Origin: Candidatus Solibacter sp.
GTDB lineage: Bacteria > Acidobacteriota > Terriglobia > Bryobacterales > Bryobacteraceae
DNA: 6,238 bases
NCBI GenBank assembly: GCA_017883345.1
Contig: JADGNT010000321.1
Span: 1 to 6,238 of the forward strand
Direction: 5' to 3'
Position numbers and translations under genes: made by a program
The notes under the pieces: model-generated
Database searches by the model: none
What the model was told of the DNA's origin: nothing
The model's input: the letters and a program-made list of their open reading frames with translations, nothing else
Part shown: positions 1 through 5,520 of the stretch, piece by piece
Numbering within the stretch: the stretch's first letter is position 1
Layout of the letters: every line of letters begins with the position of its first letter

Positions 1-77
1 CCCGGGACTGACAAGACTGGCATGGATTTCCGGCGCATTTTGCCGGAAATTCGCTGCCAGTCCTGTCTGTCCCCGGG
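1..77. repeat. Long imperfect hairpin, candidate palindromic repeat element
   Basis: Bases 1-34 pair with 42-77 around the 7-nt loop GCATTTT (35-41). By hand pairing there are 30 Watson-Crick pairs, two G-T pairs (23/53, 25/51), two mismatches (9/68, 14/63) and two bulged C residues (54, 74). The inner 9 bp (26-34 with 42-50) and the next block (15-22 with 55-62) are perfect. The outer ends are CCCGGG-like. The element starts at the window edge, so it may be longer. It lies 49 nt beyond the hpnH stop codon and could help end hpnH transcription, but no T-run follows it on the minus strand. The length, the compensated arms and the extragenic position are typical of REP/MITE-like dispersed palindromes or of a structured RNA. 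The structure is certain; the identity is inferred. Confidence 0.6.
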
Positions 78-126
78 TTCGGAGCCCACTCCCCGCGGTC
101 GTTTTTCGCCCCGGTTTCCCCCGGCG

Positions 127-1569
127 CTAATCGATCGTCTCAGGCACCAGCTCGATGTTCTTCTCGCCCGCCGCTTTGCGCTCGGCGTACTTCTTGACCC
201 AGGCCTCCCAGCTTCGTCCGTCCGCCATGTCGCGGCCCGTGAAGGAAAGCTGGGCGACATCGGCGTACTTGACCGTGATCTTCTGTCCGGCGGGCTTGGT
301 CAGGATGCGCATCGTCGAAGCTGCCAGGCCGGCTTTCTTCACGCGATCGAAGATGTAGCCCTCCAGGCGTTCGCCGGTATTGAGCGTAACGGTAACGTCG
401 CCGCGGTAGTCGAACGCCTGCTCGATCCCCGCGGCCAACTGGTCCGGAGCCGCGACATCAGTGCCTTTCAGGGTGGGACGGCCCGCGATCGCATCGATCT
501 GCACGAGCGATGCCGGCGGTTTCTCCGCTGCCAGTTGGCCACTCGCCTCCGGATCGCGATACTGCGAGAACAGCATGGCGCGAACCGTGGCGAAGACACC
601 CTTAAACGAGAACGTGTAATCCACCGCGGATGCCTCGTAGCCGGAGTGCAGCATGCAGTTGGCGCACTTGGGATTGCCGGACTCATAGCCGTACTTTGGC
701 CAATCCGTGGAATCCAGCAGTTCCCGAAACGTGTCCGCATAGCCGTCCTGCAGCAGGTAGCAGGGCTTTTGCCAACCGAAGATGCTGTAAGCGGGCATAC
801 CCCAAGGCGTGCAATCGAGGTGGCGTTTCCCCATGAGGAACTCGAGAAAGAGCGGGGACATGTTGAATTGCCAGCGCGGGTCGCGGTTGGAGAGGATTTT
901 GCGGAACATCGACTGGTTGCCCGCGCGTCCCGTGAAGTGCTGCTGGTCGGGCGCCTTGTCGTAGGAGTAGCCCGGCGAGATCATCATGCCTTCCACCCCG
1001 GCATCCATCATCTCCGTGAAAAAGGCGCGGACGGATCTGCTATCGACGCCTTCGAATACGGTCGTGTTGGTGGTGACGCGGAAGCCCAGCTTGACCGCCT
1101 CGCCAATGGCGGCGAGCGCGATCTCGTAGCCGCCTTCCTTGCACACGGACAAATCGTGATGCTCCTTCTCGCCATCCATGTGGACCGAAAAGGTGAGGTA
1201 CTTGCTGGGCTGGAAAAGGTGCAGCTTCTCCTGGAGCAGCAGCGCGTTCGTGCACAGGTAGATGTACTTTTTGCGGGCCACCAGACCACGGACGATCTCG
1301 TCGATGCGCGGGTGCATCAGCGGTTCTCCGCCAGGGATGGCGACGGTGGGCACGCCGCACTCTTCCACCGCGCGGAAGCACTCTTCGGGCGTCAGCTCAC
1401 GCTTCAGAATATGACCGGGATACTGGATCTTCCCGCAGCCGGCGCACGCCAGGTTGCAGCGATAGAGCGGCTCCAGCATGAGCACCAGCGGGTAGCGCTT
1501 GCGGCCCTTCAGCTTCTGCTTGAGGACATAACTGGCGACGGTCCACATCTGCGACGCGGGAACGGGCAT
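127..1569 (-). CDS. hpnH: HpnH, radical SAM adenosylhopane synthase with extra C-terminal domain
   Basis: HpnH adds the 5'-deoxyadenosyl radical from SAM to diploptene, giving adenosylhopane, the first step to C35 bacteriohopanepolyols. The 480-residue product begins MPVPASQM, as HpnH proteins usually do (MAVP...). The radical-SAM cluster motif CxxxCxxC is C38/C42/C45, GGEP is at 80-83, and YLCTNALL contains C106, the position reported in the Zymomonas enzyme as the hydrogen donor to the radical intermediate (recalled, not looked up). Later family cysteines are C253 (CTPWG), C270 (PCYLL), C302 and C305 (KCANCM). The core ends near residue 338, in line with the usual ~330-390 aa. Residues ~340-480 are an in-frame addition: a linker, then a beta-rich stretch at ~388-445, then SWEAWVKKYAERK. 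The longer upstream reading frame was rejected because it would read through the control region. The gene diverges from the TetR gene, which probably controls it. No other hopanoid gene lies inside the window. Confidence 0.95.
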   Translation of the reverse strand: MPVPASQMWTVASYVLKQKLKGRKRYPLVLMLEPLYRCNLACAGCGKIQYPGHILKRELTPEECFRAVEECGVPTVAIPGGEPLMHPRIDEIVRGLVARKKYIYLCTNALLLQEKLHLFQPSKYLTFSVHMDGEKEHHDLSVCKEGGYEIALAAIGEAVKLGFRVTTNTTVFEGVDSRSVRAFFTEMMDAGVEGMMISPGYSYDKAPDQQHFTGRAGNQSMFRKILSNRDPRWQFNMSPLFLEFLMGKRHLDCTPWGMPAYSIFGWQKPCYLLQDGYADTFRELLDSTDWPKYGYESGNPKCANCMLHSGYEASAVDYTFSFKGVFATVRAMLFSQYRDPEASGQLAAEKPPASLVQIDAIAGRPTLKGTDVAAPDQLAAGIEQAFDYRGDVTVTLNTGERLEGYIFDRVKKAGLAASTMRILTKPAGQKITVKYADVAQLSFTGRDMADGRSWEAWVKKYAERKAAGEKNIELVPETID

Positions 1570-1605
1570 ATCCTCTATAATACAAAATGAGAGGACGCGA
1601 ATGCG
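1570..1605 (-). promoter_or_regulatory. Putative hpnH promoter, near-leaderless
   Basis: Read on the minus strand, TATTAT lies at 1582-1577, one base from the -10 consensus. Normal spacing puts the transcription start at about 1570, next to the hpnH ATG (1569-1567), so the mRNA would have almost no leader. A GAGG lies only 2 nt before the ATG, too close for a good ribosome site. No good -35 is seen; the region where it should be (around 1605-1600) falls inside the left arm of the palindrome, where a bound regulator would block RNA polymerase. Predicted from sequence only. Confidence 0.45.
1576..1581 (+). promoter_or_regulatory. -10 element of the TetR-family gene
   Basis: This is a perfect TATAAT on the plus strand in an otherwise GC-rich stretch. 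The -35 position (around 1553-1558) has no resemblance to TTGACA. The expected start is about 1588, so the palindrome at 1595-1619 would be at the very start of the transcript, a place where a bound repressor blocks transcription. The same bases also serve as the minus-strand -10 of hpnH. Confidence 0.5.
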
Positions 1606-1619
1606 AATCGCATTCGCGT
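1595..1619. promoter_or_regulatory. Candidate TetR operator, perfect 11-bp inverted repeat
   Basis: ACGCGAATGCG (1595-1605) and CGCATTCGCGT (1609-1619) are exact reverse complements around the centre AAT (1606-1608). Size, symmetry and position between a TetR-family gene and its divergent neighbour match classic autoregulated TetR operators. It lies just downstream of the plus-strand TATAAT and covers the -35 position of the hpnH promoter, so one binding event could control both genes. In RNA it would also form a strong hairpin in the leader of the regulator mRNA. Binding by this particular TetR protein is inferred. Confidence 0.7.
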
Positions 1620-1631
1620 TTGACCCACGCG

Positions 1632-2240
1632 ATGACCGTTCCAGCCAGCCGGAGAGCGCCGCTACAGGCGCGCAGCAACCAAACCGTGGAGGAGATTCTC
1701 GACGCGGCCTCGGCGCTGCTCGGGCGCGTTCCATTCGAGCAGATCACCACCAGCCGGATTGCCGGGCAGGCGGGGATTTCGGTGGGCGCGCTGTACCGCT
1801 TCTACTCGGACAGGCAGGAGATCTTCGACGCGATTGCGGTGCGGGAATTGGATGCCTTTCGGGCCGAGATCGAGCCTGCGTTCACTGCCCGGCAGTTGAT
1901 CTTCTCACCGCGAAAGTCGCTGGGACGCGTTCTCGACGCGTATGTGAGTTTTCTGGAAAGCCGGCCGCACTTCCGCGAGTTGGCGCTGGGCAAGCACATA
2001 AGCGAATGGACACGGGAAAGCCAGTCGGATCCCCAGACTGGGCCGGGTGGGCTTCTGGGCGATCTGCTGGTCAAGAAGTGCGGGTGGAAGCCGGGGAAGC
2101 GATTGCAGTTGCGAATCCGGATCGCGGCGGAAGCGGGTGACCGCGTGATTGCGTTCGCCTACCGGCAGGAGTCGGCGGAGGCGCGGCACGCCGTGTTGAA
2201 GGAATTGAAGGAGATGTTGACGGGGTATTTGCTGCCGTAG
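1632..2240 (+). CDS. TetR/AcrR-family transcriptional regulator
   Basis: This 202-residue protein has the usual TetR length and layout. Helix 1 is TVEEILDAASALL (18-30). The helix-turn-helix, ITTSRIAGQAGISVGALYRFYSD, spans 38-60, with the family pattern of A-x-x-AG(I/V)S-x-G-x-LY-x-(F/Y)(Y/F). Residues ~75-202 form the all-helical ligand/dimer domain, with RPHFREL at 111-117. An in-frame ATG at 1587 would add 15 residues; I chose 1632 because it gives the normal short basic tail (RRAPLQARS) before helix 1 and leaves the palindrome outside the gene. No clear ribosome site precedes 1632, so 1587, which sits where a leaderless transcript would begin, cannot be excluded. The gene is divergent from hpnH and likely represses itself and hpnH. 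The ligand is unknown; a lipid or membrane stressor would fit the context but is speculative. Confidence 0.9.
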   Translation: MTVPASRRAPLQARSNQTVEEILDAASALLGRVPFEQITTSRIAGQAGISVGALYRFYSDRQEIFDAIAVRELDAFRAEIEPAFTARQLIFSPRKSLGRVLDAYVSFLESRPHFRELALGKHISEWTRESQSDPQTGPGGLLGDLLVKKCGWKPGKRLQLRIRIAAEAGDRVIAFAYRQESAEARHAVLKELKEMLTGYLLP

Positions 2241-2338
2241 CGATACGGCGGCGGGATTCGCGGCACGGTGAAGACGCAGCAGGAAGGGTAGCGCCGCGCG
2301 CCGCATCCCGCTACACTGCGGCCTGTAAGGATTCGACC
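2241..2338 (+). promoter_or_regulatory. Intergenic gap with possible weak promoter for the hydrolase operon
   Basis: This 98-nt gap separates the TetR gene from the hydrolase gene. It contains a possible -10, TACACT (2312-2317), without a good -35. A 6-bp inverted repeat, GTAGCG (2288-2293) and CGCTAC (2309-2314), overlaps that -10. TAAGGA (2326-2331) is a plausible ribosome site 7 nt before the ATG at 2339. No intrinsic terminator for the TetR gene is evident, so read-through from tetR is possible. Confidence 0.3.
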
Positions 2339-4687
2339 ATGCTCACTCGCAGGCAGTTTCTGGTCGCCTCGCCCGCCGGCGCCGGCTTGGTACGAGCGGC
2401 CGCCGGACAAACCGGATTGTCAATCCTCCACGTGGATATCGTCCACCACACGCATACGGACGTGGGGTACACGGAGTTGCCCGCCGTGGTGCGCGGCTTG
2501 CAGAAGCGCTACCTCGATGTGGCCGTCGATACCTGCCACAGCGACCCGGGCTTTCGCTGGACCGTGGAATCGCTGTTGGGGCTGGACGACTGGTGGCGAG
2601 CCTCGTCACCCGCGCGCCGCCTCCAGTTGACCGCCTTGGTTCAGGCCGGCCGCATGGATGTCATGGGGCTGCCCTTCAACCAGACGCCTTTTCTGAATGC
2701 CCGCCAGTGGCGTCAGATGATGTCGTGGATACCCGGCGCCGTGTGGCGCTCCATGAATATCCGGGCGGCCATGCAGAACGACGTCAACGGCTTTCCCCGA
2801 GCCGGCGCCATGGCCCTGCTGGATCATGGCATCCACCGTTTCCTGATGGGTCTGAATCCGGATAGCGGCGGGCCTCCGTTCCGGCGGCCCTCTGCCTTTT
2901 GGTGGAAGATGCCGGACGGCCGCCGCCTCTTCGTCTGGCTGGGTGAGCACTACGGCAGCGTCATGGCGTACCTGAAGGCCGCACGCCAGGGAGATCGGAT
3001 GCTCACCGATGAGCCATCGGTGCGCGCCGCCCACGGCGATTTCGTGAAGCGCCTCGCAGCCATCCAGTCCGAAGGCTATGGTCACCAACGCCTGATTCTC
3101 ACCTTCACCAATCCTCTGGCTTATGACAATGGCGGGCCGGTCCCGTCGCTGGCTCCTTTTATCGGCGCGTGGAACCGGCTGCAACTCCAACCCTCGTTGC
3201 GCCTGGCCACCGCAACCCAGGCGGTGACCGACATCGAGAAAGCCATCGCAGACCACATTCCGGAAATGCAGGGCGAATGGACCGACTGGTGGGCCAATGG
3301 CGATGCGTCCGCGCCACGGGAAGTGGCGGCCAGCCGGCGCGCCAAACGCTCTTTGGCCGCGGCCGCGGCTCCGGTGTTCGGACCCTTGCCGCCCCAGGCC
3401 CAGCCGGCCGTGGCGAGCATCCTCAAGGACCTCTGCCTCTTCGACGAGCATACCTGGGGCGCTGCGAGCAGTGTTTCCGCGCCCTACAGCCTGCCAACAC
3501 TCGGTCAGTTTGTGGAGAAGAGCGACCTGGCTTACAGGCCCATGGGCATGTCCGGGGTGCTGCTCTCACGACGCCTGCACGCCAGAGTAGATCCGTTGGC
3601 GGAAGGCCTCTACGTGGTGAATCCCGCGCCCGCCGAGGTGAGCGATTGGGCCACCATCGGCGCCAATGGGCTTGACGCCCAGTCTCGAAGCCTGGTGGAC
3701 GTCGAGAGCGGCAAGCGGGTGGAATTGCGCCGCGAAGGCGGAGCGTTTCGCTTCTGGCTGGATCGACTGCCCGCCAACTCGGTGCGCGCCTATCGCGCCG
3801 AACGCGCCGAAACTTCCGTCGCGGCGGCGCCGGTCCCGGAAGAGAAACCGGAACTGAAGCTGGATGCTCTCGGATGGCCGCTCTCCGCCGCTTGGCCCGG
3901 GATGAAGCGGCCCTTGTTCGATGGAGGCTTGGGAGACTTCCTCAGCGTTGGCGTGGTGCCGCCGGCCGGCCGGACCACCATCGCGCGATTGCATGCCAAC
4001 CCCGACGCCGAAAATCGGGAAGCCATTCGCCGCACAGCCTTCCGTGAGGCTGCCTCCGCCTATGCCGCGGCCAACGTGCAACTGACGCCCCATACCCTTG
4101 TCTACCAGCAGGAAATCCTCCATGACCGTCTGGCGCAGGCCACCCGCCGACTGGAACTGTGGCGGCGCGAACCGCGCGCCCGGCTCACCGTCCGCTTCGA
4201 CCGGCTGTCATCGCTAGCGCCCGAAGTCTTCTTCCTCAGCTTCGCTCTTCCCGAAGGCAGCCCCATGCCCGTATTTTCCTGCGGCGGCGTTCCTTTCACG
4301 CCGTATCGGGACCAGTTGCCAGGTTCGTGCCGCGACTACTTCGCCATCGATGGATGGGCGCACTATCCCACCAACGAGGGTCACTGGCTCTGGGTGACGC
4401 GGGACGCACCGCTGGTGTCCGTGGGTTCGCCCCACGTCGTGGAACTCCATCAGAAAGAACCGGCGCGGACACACCGCATTCTTGCCATGGTCTTCGATAA
4501 CTCCTGGCATACCAACTTCGTGGCCGATAGCCACGGGACCATGGAGTTTGAGTTCGATCTCATTTGGAAGCCATCGATTGCCAATCCCGCGGATCTTGCC
4601 GACGCGCTGGCGGCCGAACCCATGGTCCTGGTGAATCCCGCGGTACGCGAGCCGCCGGCGATCGTGAATCGTCTCTACCGGCCGTAA
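2339..4687 (+). CDS. Tat-exported GH38-like (DUF5054-type) glycoside hydrolase
   Basis: This 782-residue protein begins MLTRRQFLVASPAGAG..., a twin-arginine signal (RRQFL) followed by a short hydrophobic stretch and an alanine-rich cleavage zone near AAAGQ (~20-24), so it is probably exported folded. The mature N-terminus carries a GH38 alpha-mannosidase-like catalytic fold. HTHTDVGYT (37-45) gives metal ligands H39 and D41. MQNDVNGFP (145-153) gives D148, matching the ligand/nucleophile aspartate of GH38. LFDEHTWGA (367-375) gives H371, matching the late zinc histidine. EWTDWW (~313-318) is a recurrent motif of DUF5054-type proteins as I remember them. Residues ~400-782 are beta-rich, as expected for the C-terminal domains. 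All metal positions are intact, so it is likely active, but the substrate cannot be read from sequence; alpha-mannoside or a related glycan is an inference. It shares a probable operon with the SDR gene 17 nt downstream. Confidence 0.8.
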   Translation: MLTRRQFLVASPAGAGLVRAAAGQTGLSILHVDIVHHTHTDVGYTELPAVVRGLQKRYLDVAVDTCHSDPGFRWTVESLLGLDDWWRASSPARRLQLTALVQAGRMDVMGLPFNQTPFLNARQWRQMMSWIPGAVWRSMNIRAAMQNDVNGFPRAGAMALLDHGIHRFLMGLNPDSGGPPFRRPSAFWWKMPDGRRLFVWLGEHYGSVMAYLKAARQGDRMLTDEPSVRAAHGDFVKRLAAIQSEGYGHQRLILTFTNPLAYDNGGPVPSLAPFIGAWNRLQLQPSLRLATATQAVTDIEKAIADHIPEMQGEWTDWWANGDASAPREVAASRRAKRSLAAAAAPVFGPLPPQAQPAVASILKDLCLFDEHTWGAASSVSAPYSLPTLGQFVEKSDLAYRPMGMSGVLLSRRLHARVDPLAEGLYVVNPAPAEVSDWATIGANGLDAQSRSLVDVESGKRVELRREGGAFRFWLDRLPANSVRAYRAERAETSVAAAPVPEEKPELKLDALGWPLSAAWPGMKRPLFDGGLGDFLSVGVVPPAGRTTIARLHANPDAENREAIRRTAFREAASAYAAANVQLTPHTLVYQQEILHDRLAQATRRLELWRREPRARLTVRFDRLSSLAPEVFFLSFALPEGSPMPVFSCGGVPFTPYRDQLPGSCRDYFAIDGWAHYPTNEGHWLWVTRDAPLVSVGSPHVVELHQKEPARTHRILAMVFDNSWHTNFVADSHGTMEFEFDLIWKPSIANPADLADALAAEPMVLVNPAVREPPAIVNRLYRP

Positions 4688-4696
4688 GATCGGCTC

Positions 4697-4701
4697 AAGG
4701 A
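4697..4701 (+). promoter_or_regulatory. Ribosome binding site of the SDR gene
   Basis: AAGGA lies 3 nt before the ATG at 4705, a short but workable spacing. It supports 4705 over the long in-frame upstream extension that overlaps the hydrolase gene, since all SDR homology begins after this ATG. Confidence 0.5.
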
Positions 4702-4704
4702 CCA

Positions 4705-5472
4705 ATGACCACACCCACTCTCACTCTTGCAGGTAAGGTTGCCGTCGTCTCCGGCGCCAGCCGCGGCATCGGGCGGGCCATCGCCGAATTGTTCGCCCGT
4801 GAAGGCGCCACCGTCGTGATCTGCGGCCGCAAACAGGAGACTCTCCTCCAGGCCGCCGCGGAAATGAAAGATTGCGCCGGCAGGGTTTACCCGTTGGCGT
4901 GTCATGTAGGCCGCGCCAGAGACATCCAGCATCTCGTCGATACCGCGCATCGTGAATTCGGCGAGATCGATATCCTGGTCAACAACGCGGCCACCAACAT
5001 CGCGCAAGAACCCGTATTGCAGGTCGATGAAGCCAAGTTCGACAAGATGATCGAGGTCAACCTGAAGAGCGCCTTCCGCTTCATTCAGGCAGTGGCCCCG
5101 GGGATGTGCCAACGCGGCTCCGGATCGATTATCAACATCGCTTCCATCGCCGGGCTGCGGCCGCAGGTTCACGGCATGCTCTACAGCATGACCAAGGCCG
5201 CGCTCATCATGATGACGCAGTCCTACGCCTTGGAACTCGGGCCCAGAGGCGTGCGCGTGAATGCCATCGCTCCCGGCCTGGTCCAGACCGTGCTCAGCGA
5301 GTACTTCTGGAAGGACGAGGAGAAATTGCGCCAGGTCATCGAAACGCAACCCATCAAGCATCTCGGCCAGCCGCACGAAATTGCCGAAGTTGCGCTCCTG
5401 CTGGCTGGCGATCGCGGATCTTATTTGACCGGCCAGACATTGGTCGTCGACGGTGGCCGCCTGCTGCCGTAG
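4705..5472 (+). CDS. Short-chain dehydrogenase/reductase, DHRS4-like
   Basis: This is a classical SDR of 255 residues, the normal length. It is an NAD(P)-dependent oxidoreductase acting on a hydroxyl/carbonyl pair. The Rossmann glycine motif is SGASRGIG (16-23), with R42 in CGRK suggesting a preference for NADPH. NNAA is at 93-96. The catalytic tetrad is N119, S147, Y160 and K164 (Y-SMT-K). The tail, GSYLTGQTLVVDGG (238-251), is typical. The segment ACHVG (65-69) has histidine where most SDRs have the adenine-contacting aspartate (CDV). The same CHVG, and the APGLVQT...S..FW pattern, occur in DHRS4-type carbonyl reductases as I recall them, so this looks like a subfamily trait. The gene starts 17 nt after the hydrolase stop, so co-transcription is likely; a role in oxidising or reducing a product of that hydrolase is only a guess. 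FabG-like or sugar dehydrogenase activity is an alternative. Confidence 0.9.
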   Translation: MTTPTLTLAGKVAVVSGASRGIGRAIAELFAREGATVVICGRKQETLLQAAAEMKDCAGRVYPLACHVGRARDIQHLVDTAHREFGEIDILVNNAATNIAQEPVLQVDEAKFDKMIEVNLKSAFRFIQAVAPGMCQRGSGSIINIASIAGLRPQVHGMLYSMTKAALIMMTQSYALELGPRGVRVNAIAPGLVQTVLSEYFWKDEEKLRQVIETQPIKHLGQPHEIAEVALLLAGDRGSYLTGQTLVVDGGRLLP

Positions 5473-5473
5473 C

Positions 5474-5490
5474 GTAGGCTTTCAGCCTGC
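5474..5490. repeat. Small hairpin after the SDR stop, possible dispersed repeat
   Basis: GTAGGCT (5474-5480) pairs with AGCCTGC (5484-5490), with one G-T pair, around the loop TTC. It starts 1 nt after the stop codon. Short modules reading like TAGGCTTTCAGCCTGC recur between genes in some Acidobacteriota/Planctomycete-like genomes in my memory, so it may be a dispersed palindrome. It could also act as a transcript 3'-end stabiliser together with the next hairpin. Confidence 0.35.
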
Positions 5491-5491
5491 C

Positions 5492-5520
5492 ATGCCCCCT
5501 GTCAAGGGGGCATTCTTCTC
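5492..5520 (+). terminator. Probable intrinsic terminator between convergent genes
   Basis: ATGCCCCCT (5492-5500) and AGGGGGCAT (5505-5513) form a perfect 9-bp stem with the 4-nt loop GTCA, followed on the plus strand by the pyrimidine-rich TCTTCTC. It sits 19 nt after the SDR stop and 5 nt from the end of the convergent molybdenum-enzyme gene. The T-tract is imperfect, and none follows on the minus strand, so it should mainly stop the hydrolase-SDR transcript. Confidence 0.6.

Noticed and set aside
101..126. Possible intrinsic terminator just after hpnH
   Set aside because: On the minus strand, a CGCC/GGCG pairing with a large loop is followed by A residues rather than T residues. The stem is too short and the tail is wrong.
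22..1590. Plus-strand open frame of 522 codons covering the whole hpnH gene
   Set aside because: It is the exact antisense of a clearly recognised hpnH. Its translation is rich in Arg, His, Leu and Val with no recognisable family motif. Long antisense frames are expected in GC-rich genes.
1570..1734. 55-residue N-terminal extension of HpnH
   Set aside because: It would run through the palindrome and into the start of the TetR gene. It has no HpnH-like sequence, whereas MPVPASQM matches the usual family start.
2606..3451. Minus-strand open frame of 281 codons inside the hydrolase gene
   Set aside because: It lies fully antisense to conserved GH38 catalytic sequence. No domain motif is recognisable, and it is a by-product of GC-rich codon use.
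4564..4704. N-terminal extension of the SDR overlapping the hydrolase gene
   Set aside because: The extra 47 residues are out-of-frame translation of the hydrolase C-terminus. SDR homology starts right after the ATG at 4705, which has an AAGGA before it.
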